This document shows, piece after piece, positions 1-14,300 of a DNA stretch of 64,000 bases. A program made the position numbers and the translations under genes. Source of the DNA: Larus michahellis (taxonomy: Eukaryota > Chordata > Aves > Charadriiformes > Laridae). Positions within the stretch are counted from its first letter, which is position 1; the number at the start of each line of letters is the position of its first letter. Below the pieces are notes generated by a model that saw only the letters and a list, made by a program, of their open reading frames with translations, was not told the DNA's origin and searched no databases. The DNA lies in the NCBI RefSeq assembly GCF_964199755.1, contig NC_133910.1, forward strand, positions 8,516,501 through 8,580,500, read 5' to 3'.

Positions 1-369
1 GCACAGCGCAGGCACAGCCTTCCCGCTCGGCTTGCTCTTTCTGCACTTGGCATCCTCCCTTTCAAGACTGGTTTTCTAAAAAGCAGATATAAATATATGT
101 ATCTAACTCTATTAATGTATTTTTAATTCTATTTTTTAACCGAGCAGTGGAGACTGGCTGTCTCTTGCCAGCTCTTGCTATGTTTTGCATTTTGGGTGAG
201 ACACATGTATATAGAGGGTCTTGAACAAATAGTAGCATTCTGTTGCGCTCAGTGCCCATCTGTAACTCATTTTCAGCTCATTCTAAGGCTTGAACTAATG
301 AGTGTGCTGAGGACACTCAGAGCAAAAATAAAACAAAATCCAGAAAGTTGGTGAAACACTGTTTTTCTT

Positions 370-600
370 GGCAACAGGAGGGGCGTGGGCTGCCACGGGG
401 AGGTGCCTGGCGAGCAAGGGAACCATCCTCCCATCGCCGGCAGATGGGCATCAGTGGGTGAGCACCCGGGAAAACCGCGACCCGCTGGTGGGAGGGGGAC
501 GCGTACGTGGGCAAACACCCCTCGGCTCGGTGCCGGCTGTGGGTCACCCATCGCGTGGGGACGTGCCGCCCCCGGGCTCCGCTTCCCACTCTGTTCAGCC
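370..600. other. Small CpG-rich patch
   Basis: About 230 bp with many CpGs (GGGACGCGTACGTGGG near 497, CATCGCGTGGGGACGTGCCG near 550) in AT-rich surroundings. No associated exon seen. Confidence 0.35.
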
Positions 601-1393
601 CCTAACTGAAAGGTTTTCTAATGCATCATTTGAATTAATGTACAACTAATACAGACAGTAGCACTGATCTCTTAAATTTAGTAATGCAAGCAGGTGAACA
701 AGTCTTAATGTAGACGGGAGTCAGTACTGCAGAAACAACGGCAAATATGGAAAGTAATAATCCAATTAACAATAACGACTCTTGTGTGAGGACAGCATAA
801 CCTCTAATCACGATGCTGATTGAAGTGCGTGTACCAGGTGAAGAAGATGTAAATAAATTACCAAAAGTCACAGAGCATCAGGAGCCCTGAATCTGAGTTA
901 CTAGTCACTCAGCCACCCCTTTCAAAGCCCATTTTAAATTTTTTTCTCTTTTGCTGTCACCCTTAAAAAGCATCGTACTGAAATCAGGGGCTTTCCAGGG
1001 CATGCAGGTGTTGAAAGGAGGTTCGGCAGCCTCAAGCTTGCAAGGTCAGAACCGAGACTGTAATCAGCCGAATTGTTCTAAAAATAAACTTTGCTCCGTG
1101 CTTCCCCTCCAATTCCTACCTTTCTGTCGCTACTGGCAGTGCTACTTCCACCCGCAAGAGAGTAAGTTCAACAGGCAATGAGGAACACAGCGAGAAATCC
1201 TGGAGTATCTCACAGGGAACCTTGGGTTAAGATGATGTTTCATTATCAAAAAGAAAAGCTGCCCAAGGGTAACGGGGGGAAGGGAGAGAAGCCAAGAAAG
1301 TAACTTCTGAAAAATAAACACAAATTCAGGAGCTCTGGGAATTAAACTGAGCTGCAAAGAACTTTTTTTCTCCAGAATAAAAGGTGATAACCC

Positions 1394-1412
1394 TTTTTTT
1401 TTTTTTTTTTTT
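1394..1412. repeat. T19 homopolymer
   Basis: Uninterrupted T19. On the minus strand it is A19, but the preceding minus-strand sequence (CTACCACC and beyond) shows no recognisable retroposed gene or SINE and no target-site duplication was seen. Confidence 0.85.
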
Positions 1413-4400
1413 GGTGGTAGAAGCTTTCCCAGACTCACGTTGCTTTTCTGCCCTGATTGTTGTGTGCTTATTTTATACTGTTCTTTGGTCAGTGCTGTTT
1501 CAAGTCATTCCTCTACCATCAGGCTGGGTCGAGCTGCCAGGATTTTGCACGTTGCAAACTACGAGCTACTAAGTAGGAAGCCGGGGATCAAAGCGCTACT
1601 GAAAAATGAAAAATTTTCATGAAAAAATTCAAAGCAGAATCGTGTAAGAAATGGCAGATGGAACAAACAGTGATATTTTCAAGGCTAAGCAATGGTGATT
1701 GCATGCCTCAGCAGCGGTTCAATCAAACTGATAATGATCAGACATATGTATGATCAGGCGCAGGTCGTTGTGGGAGCTTGCAACGAGCTGGAGCCACTCG
1801 GATTCCCTGCCCCTGCTGCGGGGACATCCCCTCCCACTGGGAACGACCGTGGTGGGAGCTGCGGGGCTGCTGCTGGTCGAGGTCAAGCACCTCAGAAACC
1901 ACCAACTCCTGCGTTGCCGTCTGAGGCTGGGCACGGGGACTCACTGGTGGGTGGCGGTACCCAGGGGCTTGATATCAGGGCAATAAAGACACATTTGGGG
2001 CTGTTGTCTACTGCTACGGAAGGTCAGGTCCGGGCCGTGGGTCAGACAGTTTTTACTAGCCTCCACTTAATTTAAGAAAAATGAATAATAAAAAAACCAC
2101 CCATAAAACCTTTTGTTTCGTTGGAAGTGTTGCAAAAAGATTTTTAAAAGCACCTTTCAAAGCTTCGCTTAATGGGGCTGCACGGCGCTCCTGCCTTTCT
2201 TCACTGGTGTAACAGGATGAAACGAGGACGCTGGCCCTCTCCAGCCTCTGGTAGAGTGACTGAGTTTTACCTCAATGCGGAGGAGGGTTTTTAAGTGTTC
2301 AGAGTAGGGGCAGGCGGGTAACCAAGCAGGGTTTAAATCTTACAAGGCTGTATTTCTCCGCTCTCCAAACTAATGAAAGTATTTCTTTGGGAGGAGAAGT
2401 TTCCTGCGCTTCCAAACAAGTGTTGCAAGAGACCATTTAAAACATTGCTGTCGGTGCCTTCTAGCACTAAACCTAATTAAGCTTCTTTCATGTCTTGGAG
2501 GACTGCACATGCTTGCTTTCAGGAGGATGGCAAAGCGCCGGCACTGCCAGGAGAGCTGTGTCAATGTGTGAGGTACCTCTGCAGTAAAGAGTAAACGACA
2601 GTCAGAAATTGGTAGCTGGTGCTTATAATATAGACCCGAGAAGCTAAGATTGACATTTGCTGGCAGCAGGTTTGTTGTGGTTAAATATCTTTTTTCTTTA
2701 GCCAAGGAAAAATACTCACACAAAAATTACTTGATCCGCAGCAGAAGAATAGGATTAGCATCAGGAAGGGGTGTCTGGTGGCAGGCCTCCATGGTTCGAG
2801 CCTCCATCCCTGAATGGGATTCATTCTTCCCCGGCTGGGCCGGTGGGAAGCTCTTGCTCTTACAGGAAAGTGCACAGACCACTGCCGTGGTGTTGTTTTT
2901 GCTCTCATGTTATGCCCTTTCGCAGGGGTCAAGAGTTCTTCCATAAAACTCACTCCAGGCTATAGGTCCTGGCATAAGCAGCCTGTCCTCCCAGAGGGGG
3001 TTTTATAGATGGGGTGCTGGAGCCCCTGTGAAGCGCTTGTCAACCCAGCACTGTTTGCTTATTCCAGGTTCACTGGAAGGAGACCTCGCTTCACTCTTCA
3101 GCCTGTCGTGGCAATTTTTTTCGCACATTTTCTCTATCTTTTTTCCATGGCCATCTCTCAGTGAGATCTCTCCACCACTGCCAACCAGCTCTTCCAGGCT
3201 GAGCAGTCTGGCACAGAAAGAGACAAAGCCAGACTGACTCATTTACAAAAACAAGGCGCCGCCCATTATTTTAGCACGCTGGAGTGGACTACTGCTGGGA
3301 GATCTCGAGTGCCAAACAATAAATGAATCCTCTCCGGTTAATCGTCACCCCTGCCAATGAGACGGAGGTTGGTCGCTCTTGCAATAAAGGACAAAAGTCT
3401 TTTCTTCTGCTCTTTGTTGCCTGTAACAAAGCTGGTTGGATGCAGCTGGGATCAGGCCCACAGCTGATCCTCCTCTCCCCCGCCCCTGGGCCATTCCTTT
3501 CAGCTCAGCTGGGGTAGCCCGGACAATGGGGAAGCTGTGTTTGCTGCATCTCAGGATGTTGGGTCTATAGTTTGGACAGCCCAAGAATATGCGTGTATTC
3601 TCCCCATTGATGTTCAGGGGCTTGATACCTCTTTGTTTGCTTTGCTTTATTGAAAGGTAAAACGGAAGAAGGGATAATGCCCCCGCTTAGAAATATAGAT
3701 GCATGGTGACATAAAAGGGACGAGAAGGGAACATTTCAGACATGAGACCTGAATCCACACTCTTTGCGGGGGGCGGGACGGGAGGGAGCTGTTATACCAG
3801 CTGTGCTGCCCCACGGCAAGATTTCCTCAGGCAGGATCCTTCCCACAAAGCAAAGCCCTGGTCCATGTCCCGATACAGGCCGCCCCGGTGTAAGATCTCA
3901 AGATAATCTGCCAGTTCCTCCTGGCTGCTGGCAGGTACCTCTCCACGCAGGTCTGACTCGGCAGCAAACAGGCAAGCCACCAGAAAATGATGATCAGAAA
4001 ATAGCGCTCCCCATTTTCCGGTGTTAGAACTTCGCTTCCCCGATGTGTTTGATGTAGGTGCATTAGAAGTACAGGATAATTTTTTCCACTCTGTGTTTCT
4101 GTATTTTTGTGGTTACCTTTCTCCCAGCTTGGGAGCCAACGGGCAGATCCTGGCACGTCCATTTTCTCCCCACTCGTGCCTCAGCAAGAGGCAGAGCCAG
4201 CTGTGCAGGCTATGCCTGTCTCGTTAGGACCTAACCTCGTTACCTGCTTCCCCACAGTTTGACCTGCTGGGCCTTATAGGAAATCACCGCACAGTATCCT
4301 CATTTCCATAAAGCATACTGCTGCCAAGAGCATCCCAGCATCTAGATACCTTTCCCACAGTTTATCATATGTGGTGGCTAAATTTCATGTGTTCTGCATA

Positions 4401-5989
4401 TCAATCTGAGAAGTGGTCTGTGTTCACATCTGCACTGAACACCTGAGGGACAATGCCCAGTGCTGTGGGTTAAATAAAAATATGCCCTTTTCCAGATTAT
4501 ACCCAAGGAGCTGGAGAAAGGTCGACACTGCAGTGGTCCGCTTCCCCCTTCTCCTGCTGCTGAATAACTGTTTTTGTGCCTTCGGTGCAAAGCCTAGCAG
4601 AGGCTGATAAGCATCTTTAAAGAGATCGTTTAAGTTGTATTTACCTATGCACACAAAGGAAACTTGAGACAACGCAGGCAACATCGCATTCTCTGGCATC
4701 TAATGTTAAAGATATGAATGGCTCGTAGTCCATTTACTGTTTTGGAATAATGTATTTCCTGATTTTTCAGGTGTCATTGGATTATTGATAGGTATTGTGT
4801 TCTATCTGCATATCAATGCTTGTACTCCCTCTGCGAAAGACGCTCACCTAGAAGCCTGTGGAAATCAAATACATATTCAGGACTCAAAACAATTCTTGCC
4901 TGATGTATTCAAGCACAGCAGCAGAATTTCATCACCTACCTCACCACCAAATTCTTTTCAGATCTTATCTTTTCCAGTCATAAGCTAAAAAAGATGCATG
5001 ATACAATATCCTACCAGTGCTGCAGGGGATGTGACTCCATAGGTAATTTGTGAGATAGATGTTGGGAGTGTCCCTGACTAAAATTGTTTGAGGATAAAAT
5101 TACTGAGCGCAGTGCTGAAATGGTAGATCACCCACCGGCCTGGCCTAGGATTTCCAGAGGGCTTCTAGGGCCTGGCTGCCAAAATACTACCGAATATCAA
5201 TTGAAATTGTGTTTCTAATTCCGTTCCATGAAACTCAACTAATCCTGCCCAAAACATTTCTTTCTGCTTTTGGGTGGTGATTACATTAAAAATCCTATAG
5301 ACTTTGATCGTAACAGACAACCTTGCTATAGCAATCAAAGTACGAAACACTAATAACTGGGCTGGCTGGACAGACTGAAGAATTCGGTGGCATCCCTGTT
5401 GTACAGAGGGATGCTCAGGTCGAGAGCAGAAAAAGGAACACGTCGGGCCACAGCCAGGGTTCTTCCCGTAGCGGGTTTCTTTTATGGTTCTGCTCTGAGG
5501 ATTCTGAGAGTGGCAAGAGAGGAGAGGGCTTGGAGAGGGGGTTGGTGGCTGTAATCTCACTTCTCACTGAAGCACCGAACACGCAGTTATTTTAAGAACC
5601 GACTTCTTAGTGTGCACGCTCTCATGGTCTGAATGATGTTAGTTCTCCCCTAGCCTCGCGCTGAATTCACAGATAACCAGTACTGAAAACCGACTGAAAA
5701 CCATTCAAAGTTTCACCAGACTCCAGGGAAGAAAGGGTTAGTCCACGAAGCGTTAGAAGAAAGGAAAATATTTTCTGGACAGGAGAAAAAGGTTGTGTTG
5801 GGTTTCACAGTGAGCTCTATTAAGTGCTACATTTAAAAGGTTCATTTTTTCAGGTGCAACGGAAGATTGTATTTTTTCAGATTCAAGGTGTTCCTGTAGC
5901 TCAGCTCCTTACCTGCGTGCTGTCCCATTTGTTTGTAATCCACACAGCAAGTGGGGTTTGAGCTCTTTATCCTGTTCAGGTTCCAGGTG

Positions 5990-6420
5990 AGATCACACAC
6001 AACAGCAGGATGTAATTAACACAATGGTAGCGTTCTTCATTAGAATTCCATGCATGCATAAAAAATTCGCTGTGATTGATTATAACATAGTGCTTTATAG
6101 TTTTTTATTGCAACTTAAAACTTTATTCAAAAGACACTTTTGAAAAGGAGAAAGATGACAGCTACTGTCTGTGGCATCATCTGGTAACACTTTATTACTA
6201 GTGGATTATATACAATTCTTCCTAGAAGGGTATTAAAGAATAAATTGCTCTTTAATAGGAAGTTATTAAAGCACTCAAAATAGAATCTTAATGAGAGGTT
6301 TTTTGCAAATTAATATTTCAAATAAATATTTCTACTATATACATGCTACTGCACCTTTTTATTTTAGGGTCAACATTTTTGAAGTTTAGACTCTACTGAC
6401 CCATTGAATTGCTTGTTTGC
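5990..6420. promoter_or_regulatory. Candidate regulatory block, AT-rich, motif-dense
   Basis: AT-rich without being simple repeat, with several homeodomain-type cores (GTAATTAA, TTGATTATAA, CATTAGAA, AATTAATA) and a palindromic GCATGCATGC-like stretch. It resembles conserved noncoding elements near developmental genes. Conservation was not tested. Confidence 0.25.
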
Positions 6421-9400
6421 CGTCTCGGTGCCACGTGAAAAAGGGCAATAATACATCAGCAGCGATCAAAGCCCACAGATCCTGACGCTACCTCAGCATC
6501 AATTTTTTGTGTCCATGCTGAAATGGCGGGAGAACACATCTTCACACTGCCGCCCCAGCTCATTTGTCTTACACAAAATTTCACTCTCAAATAGCAGCTG
6601 GTCACGGGGCTGGGCTGTTGAGCGCCGTGTGAAACGTTGCAGGGTAGGGACTACTGCTCTTTTACATCCTCAAGGATGCTCCACTGTCTCTTCCATTTCC
6701 CTTCAGCTGTGTACGGCTTTGGGGAAGCCACCTGGCTGGGCATCGTGGGCTCTAGTGCTGCTGGCGGCAGAGCCGTGCCTCACTGCTGCACATTCTGTAA
6801 TCCATAGAGACTTCGAGAAGAACCACACGAAGAGTTGTGATAGTGGAGGACTGGAGATTAACGAATACTTGTTTTCAAAAAGGGCTCACTGCACTAATTG
6901 CAGCTGAGAGTATTCCTGATATCCACACAAATATCCGGTCTTTTCTCAGATCTTGATATGCTTTGGCCTCAGCTGCATCGTATTTTAATGATCCAAAGTT
7001 TGAAAGAAACAAAAAATAACCTACTTCGATAGCAGAGAGAGTTATCTTCTTCTTAGAAGACGTGAAGAGGATGGGTAGGTAGTGTGTCTCTATGTCAGTT
7101 TAGAATGAACAAATCTAAAATTTCTAGACTTGGTTACACCAAAAAATAGACCACGAACACTGCAGCACAGCAGAAAATGCAAATATTTAGGTGGGAACTT
7201 CATGCAGAGAGTATGGATACACAGAAATTGACATTTATTTTTTTCCCTCCCAATTTTACTCACGGCAGCTGAGTACATGGAAACATGGAAATTTATTCAT
7301 GGCTCTGAGTGACACAAGATGTTTGAAGTGCGTATGATGTGCTTGCTATGGTTGAACAACAACTTTTGTCATCACAACTGCATTTCTAGAGACATCACAG
7401 ACAGCAGCTGCTAAGGCACGATGCGTATTGAGTGACTGATGAGTGAATACAACGGATCCTGGAACGGCCACAATCAACCAACTTACACGGTACATGCAAT
7501 TGCATTTCTGACCTGAGATCAAAAACTAATGCAGTAGTGGATGACTTGCGTGAAGAACGTAGCTCAGATATGGTCTGATCCGGGGTGGGATTTTGGAAAC
7601 CACCCTTTGTCAGAGGTACTCCATCCAGCAGGCCAGAGAAGCCCAAGGCTGCTTTTTTTTACCAACAACATTGCAATACTAATGCGAGCAACTTCATCAG
7701 ATGTTGCTAAGTATGTTGAGAACTTAATGGCCAGATGATACAGCAAGTCAGAACATCCATTTTGAGGCATGAGCCTGATGCCCCCAAGATGAGTTATCCT
7801 GGAGACATGCTGTTTTCTGATGTTTGAACAAGAGCCAGACTTACCTGTATTTGCTTTGATGTGTTAGAGCTTTGATACCCACATCAACGTGAAATCAAAT
7901 CACAAGAAAAATTTAGAGATTCATATCAGCTTATTATGGCAGCTAGTCATAAAAATCTCTGATAGAAAGGAGTGCATATCTGATGTTTATGTACATTCAT
8001 AGAAGCACACGCCAGGGGACAAAGGTCTGATGAAAAATTGAGGTGTTAATGACAAAACCCCACGCACTACCATACTGGGAAGTAGGGATGACAGAAATTA
8101 TGACTCTTGTGAAGCCCTGTTCCAGACCAGACTGCTGGTCTGGGAGTTGCCACCTCCTTTACTTGCCACCACGGGTGACAAAGGGAGTCTTTTTAACAAA
8201 GAGGCAAGAAACATCAGTTGGTTTCCTGACAGAGCATCACCAAATCGTTTGTGAACTTGGGACCTGTTCAGTTATGGCTGCTGGTTCATTGGAGAAGGAC
8301 AAGATCTCTGGTACAGATTTACTTCCTGAGTGTAATGGCAAGGGAGCACCTCAGTCCAAACCCTTTGGTTTCTTCGTGATACTGAGAAGAGGCAAGAGTT
8401 ACTGTTTGAAATTACCTGCAGAAAACATTTGCCTGCATTTGAGTTTTCCAGCGTAAGTAATGACGACAGAGCTGTTAGGCCAAGAACTGCTGAATTGCAG
8501 GCTGCAAGTGAGCGGAAGTGCAGGTCAGCGCTTCTCCCAGGAGACACATGAAAGAAAAGCCAAAGAACAGTGTAAGGTGGAGGGGGAAAGAGCCATTGAA
8601 GAAAGGCAAAGGATGTTCGCAGGCTGAAAAGAGCGATACCAGAAGTCACCCTATGAAGGTGGGCTCGTTCAGTCCAGCAGTGGTATCTCTAGTACCCGCT
8701 TGGCTCTCCAAATTTTGTTTTCCATGTTGAACAAAACCTTCCCAACCAATTCACCCATTGCTGCTCCTCCCATGGTTACTCCGGTAAGTGGGTCTTGACT
8801 GGAGGGACCACGTTTGCTAGAGACGGGGCCTGCTTGCTGCCACAAATATTCTTCCTTATTCCTGCATCGGAAATTGCCCCGAATTCTTCCAAGCGAATTA
8901 TCTGGAGAATGAACTCACACAAAAGCCAAGCTGTGCAAGAACAGGAATGTGCCGATGATTTGTACTTTGCAGGACTGCAGTGCTGGAGAGAAGGCTGCCC
9001 TGTGGAACACAGTCCTGCCCTCCATCAGCATCCGTAGAATCCACCACAGGGTCATGGGAGGCATTTTGCATAACTGGAGGACAAGATTTTCCTTTTGCTG
9101 GCCGCAGTGTTTGTACAAGAAAGACCTGCGTGTCTGATTGGGAAGAAAAGATTATTTGTACCTCACATATTGGAGAAATTGTTCAAGAACAGTTAATCCT
9201 TGTGAAAATATTGCTCTGAAATGCTGCTGAGAGCGGTGGCTGTGTTGTTACCTGCCATGTCAATGCCAGTCTGTGAGCAACAGCTTCTTGCCGTGTAGCA
9301 TGCAACGGCAGCATCTGACAAAAATAGAAGGAAGTTTTTCTTCCAGAGGGACGCAGCAGATTCTGTCGTTAATGCTGCCCGTTGCCTGAGTGTGCCGGCC

Positions 9401-10949
9401 TTTCCTCCACCGCAGGCGTGTTCTCGTACCTGCCGTGTAACCGTGGAAATGCTGGTTTTGTGATGTCCTACAGGTGGAGCACATGGGGCAATTTTTTTTT
9501 TTTAAGCGTGCCTTACTTGGAAAACTGTTTCACACCATGTGAACATATGCATGCACTCTGCATCTATTTTATCTCACTCCTCTCTTTGCCGATCGCAGTG
9601 TGTATCGTAGTTTAATAATCAACTGTATTCTGCATCCCTTCAAAGCCAGGTCCTTCTCCGCCTGCTGCTGTCGGACGGGGCGTGCTAGTAAACTCTGCAC
9701 CCCTCAGGGGCGGTGCTCCTCACTTAACATCACCTCGTGCTTTCCTTCGTGGTTCATTTTTCACGCTCTCAGCAGCCATAACAAGTCTGAAAGGTAAACG
9801 ATGGGAAGACTCAAGCATAAAGGGGAAGATTGTTTGATTCTCCTGCAAAATTGGAAAAGAAACGCCACAAACACTTCTTGATTTTCCCATCTGTAAGACA
9901 TTGGTCATGTCACAACCATGCCAGGCTCAGAAAGATAAAGAGTGCTGTTTTCTTTTTAAACTGGCGCTTCCATTTTTTTCCCCCCTAGCCACCCATACAG
10001 CCCTTACATATAAACTTCTTTTCAACAAAAGAACATTTTTAATTCATTAAACATTTCCCTGCCCTGTCTATCTGATTGGAATAACCATCTATGCTCTTTG
10101 GCAGCCTTTTTGAAAATAAATGCTGTTCCCTGAGTCGTGGTGCCTGTAAACGCCTTCTCTGACGGGAGCCCACGACTTCTCTGGAAGTTGCTGCAGGACT
10201 TAACTCCTTACAGAGTCTTAAGGAGAATGTACTAAAGATACTTTCTCTAATTCTTTCTATACCTAATATACAATGGTGCTCTAAATACTTGCGCGCTACT
10301 CTCGGATTGTTGTACAGTGCATTAGGTGGGTTCTTCATAGTTCCTATTTTTCAGGCCCATTTTAGGGTGCTGTCCTGTTTGCCCGGGGCCCTGTGACTCT
10401 GCTCTGCTCCTCTCCTGGTCCTGAGCTGGTGTCAGGCTCCCGGGAGCAGGAGCCCGGGCAGGGCAAGGGGGGGTCCCCACCCTACGCTCAGCTCCCACCG
10501 ACATGGGTGGTCACGGCCTAAACCACCTGGACTCGCGCGCCGGGTGCCAGGGAGAGCCCGGGTACAAACGCCAGCGAGGGCATGACCTTAGAGACCATCA
10601 CTGCCGTACCACTGTGTCGCAAGCGGGGCTGCAGTAGCCAAATGGATAAGGAAAAGCGGCTCCTACTCTTTCCTGGGAAGCTGCGTACGAGCTCCAGCCT
10701 CCATTCTGCCCCAGATAAGGATCTCGGTCAGACTTTGATTTGGCAAAATAAGAGATGGGTATCTTTTATTTTGGAGGAAATAGAGTGCAAGAAATCCTCA
10801 GGTTGTCAGAGTGAAGCAAGGAGACTGCTTTTTATATGGCTGCGAGGCAGAAAAGAGACGGGAAAATCAGGACAGGTATCTGGAATATACTGTAGTTTTG
10901 CAAGAGCAGTTTGGGGGGAAAATTGGTCTTGTTCAGATATTCTTATTTC

Positions 10950-11300
10950 AGAAATAATAAAATAATGATTACATAGAAACATCCTGTTAGGTAAACGTCT
11001 TATTTAATTTTCAATTATATTAAATTATAATGTTACCATTGTATTTTCATTAGCAAAAGCTTTAATCACTCATATATGCATTTGGTTCAAAACTAACCAT
11101 TTAAGAGACTTTTCCCAACCTTCGGAAAGTTAGCTTTTCGTTCCAGTCTGTCAGATTTTTTCACTAGAATAAAAAAATCCATTTTCCTCCAATGTTACAA
11201 GGTAAAGTTTGGCAAAGCGAAATCATGATGATTGATAAAATATCATTCCATTGCTTTGATTAAGCCTGTTCATTTTTATCTACTTAGTCTGTGGAGGTTT
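10950..11300. promoter_or_regulatory. Candidate regulatory block, AT-rich
   Basis: Cluster of TAATGATTA, TTTTCAATTATATT, CATTAGC and TTAATCACTC. Homeodomain cores are clustered and there is no simple repeat. Conservation not tested. Confidence 0.25.
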
Positions 11301-14079
11301 GTTTTTCTTCCTGTGGTGTAATTGTTGCTTTTGGTACGGAAACACAAATATTCCAGACTTGCAGATACCAGCTCCAGCTTTCACAAACTTCTATCTGACA
11401 GCTAATTGAGGCATTGCTTCATTAGTAGTACTAGCAGGAGTCTTCCTTACCCCTGTGGAATGGTTCCTGTTGGAGCGGGTAAGCAGAATCACGTAGGGAA
11501 AAGCAGTATCTGGTAAAAGCGAGGACTGGCAAATATAGACGGGTTTGTCACAGGGCGTAGCAGCTCTGGACAGCTAAGTCCTGGCCGCCTGGAAGTGTGT
11601 TTGATGTCCTGGCCCCTCAGCGTGCCCCTTCAAACCTCTGAACGCAGAATAGAACCGAAAAAGGTACAGCATTCTTTAATGGAAGCTGAACATTGCTGAA
11701 AGCAGTAGGAGGTTTGGTGTGCAAGTTTGAATAATGGTTTGAACATGTGAATTAAGGTCCAGAAGTTTACTGTGATGCCCTCGAGGGCATGTCTTTGCAG
11801 TAGCTCTACGTAGAGATAAGCAAGGTACCATGAGAATGAATTCGTGCTTTCTGTAGGTACGGTAATTTGGGCTAATTAGGGCAGGCTCAGCACCACCCTG
11901 GTGCAGAAGAGAAAGCTGTACAGAAATTCAAAGGAACTAAGCTGTCAACTTCAGTGAGTTCCTCATCCAAAAGACCTCACTCGCAATCACCCATGGAAAA
12001 AAGCTACTTGCACAGGCAGGCCATCCTGAAAGCCTCCAGATCCACAAAAAATATTTCAGTTCTGAAGAAGATGAGATGTTTAGAGCTTCCTGCCAAAACT
12101 CCCTGGTAATGCTTGCAGCGTACGTTGGCTGCTGACAAGCCTGGCAGCAGGAGAACGGCTGCCCAGTGGACAACCCAGCGCCTCGCGAGCCCTGGGACGG
12201 CTGTCCTGTCTCGGTGGAGGCAGAGGGAATCCGACTTCACTTCTCATCTGCTCTGACCAGCACACAAGCCCAGCAGTGCTTGGCCACGCTTCCAGCAGTG
12301 CCTGAAAGATGAAAGGCCAAGATGTGCCCTTGGTTACGACACTTTTCCTCCAGCCCAGCCCAGCACAGACATCAGTAATGCCCCTGGGGCTGCCTGAATC
12401 ATCGCTGCAGCACCAGGATCTGACACTTTGCTTTGCAAAGCATTCGCTGCTTAATGCCTGTCTCTGCTCCAGTTCCCACTTTGTCGGAATGACGAAACCC
12501 TGCACAACATCAGCCTGAAACGGCTCCTTTCTCCTGGCGAGGATTCATTTGCTGTATTGACAAAGTTGCCAGGTATGTGGAAGGGGAAGGGCTAGGGCTG
12601 TGCTCACATGCTCCGAAAGCAGTTGAGAAACCTGAAAACACAGCACAATCTGATGTAAACAAACAAGTTCTGCATATTCTCCTTTCCCAAATATTCAGAA
12701 GTCTTAAAAGAATTGGGCGTGTAATTGAAAGTAGCCAAAGGCAGCTTTATCCTGTGCTACCAGCACTTACGCAGCCGATCACCCAAAGTTTCACTTGGCA
12801 GGTTGACAGGGTTATGCATTTTCACATGGGTGAACAGTTCTCTAACAAAGCGTTGCAGCCCGAACAACACAAAAAAACCACATTGTCTCATTCCACTGAT
12901 TCTTATTTCAGCAGGCTGCAAGAGAAATCTTCATTCTTTCTTTTCCCCAGTCCTATCGTCAAGCCCCTTGCCTGACAGAACAGCTTTCCAGCACCAGAAG
13001 CCTATTTTCTTTACCTCTTGAATCTTGCTTACGTTTCCTTTGAGAGGCAATAGGAATGATCTTTCCTGTGTAAAGTCCCTTGTGCTCTTGTCTGAGTTCT
13101 TGGTAAGCTCATTTGAAGACATCGTTCCTGATGTCACGAGATCCCACTGTCAGGATGGGATCCTGAACCCGCCGCATTTTGGAGTTTGGACGGTGCTTTA
13201 TCCGAAAATTTGGCACTTTGAAGGGGATGCAATGGTTCTGAGAAACCAGGAGCATTTCCCTGTAAGCCGAAGCACTCTCAGAGCTACTGCTCCAGGCAAC
13301 GGTGCTGGCGCTGCTGCCAGAACACCAGGTCGGTTCCTTGCGTGCTACGACCTGCACTTTTTTCTCTTACGGGCCAGAGAAGAAAATCATTCCATGAAAG
13401 GAACTCGGTAGGTAACACATTACTGAACAAACCAATGAAGAAGGGGGTAAGATGAGCCTCTTCTAGTTCTGCATTTGAGGGAACAGAAAAAGTTGGTCCT
13501 TCCACCATGGAAATTCAATAGCTCTCTTAAAAAATAGTGGATTACCCATCTTTTGAGAAAAATTCTCACTTCTGGTGACTCTGTTCCCAGGCTAAAGATT
13601 ATATGTTTTTTTTTTTTCACTGAAATATGACAAGATAAATGAAAACCCCCACAATATGGGCAGAAACTACACAATACCAAAATCGGATACTTTTTTCCAC
13701 CAGTATCACCATTTCAATTCATGTATGCGCCCTTTCCTTTCTACTCTGTAGGAGAGTGGGTGAATGTCCTGAGAGTTCCATCCTAGAGAAACCAAGTGAG
13801 GCGCTGAGCTCAGACAGAAAGAGTAATTCCCCTGACTAAATTCATAATGAGCAATCATTTTAAAGAAAAGGAAGGAAAAAAAAAGAGGAAAAAAGAAAAC
13901 AGGCTCTTCACACAGTGGATTTCTGTTATTTAGGCAAAAAAAGTGCTTTTCTCAATCGCTGCTCTTGTAAGAGACAGAAAAGTCCACCTACAATACAAAT
14001 CGTATCGTTTACCAAAACCGCAAATGAGTGCATTTCTGGTTCCTTCTGCGGCAAGCTTTGACGTCGAGTGGCATTCCCA

Positions 14080-14300
14080 GCATGGAGACAAATTTATTTA
14101 TTCATTAATTTAATATATTCAATAAACCAACCGGCACACAGACTTATTCTTTACAAGTAATTAGAATGTATTACAAGCATACAAATGTGCCTAAGATTGA
14201 GAACTTGGGCTATAATCTAATGAAAATATTGTCGCTGAATTAATTTCCTATGTGGTGCCAGAGCCATGGAATAAAAAGTATATTGAAAGTCTTCAGAGAC
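14080..14300. promoter_or_regulatory. Candidate regulatory block, AT-rich
   Basis: Contains TTCATTAATTTAATA, AAGTAATTAGAATG, ATCTAATG and GAATTAATTTCC. These are typical TAAT-core clusters. Conservation not tested. Confidence 0.25.

Noticed and set aside
1394-1412. Poly(A) tail of a processed pseudogene (T19)
   Set aside because: No recognisable gene sequence next to it and no target-site duplication seen.
2788-2806. tRNA B-box-like GGTTCGAGCC
   Set aside because: The flanking bases do not form a T-arm stem and no A-box or acceptor stem fits around it.
8043-8456. 137-codon open frame on the plus strand
   Set aside because: No domain, atypical composition and no supporting signals; random length for the base composition.
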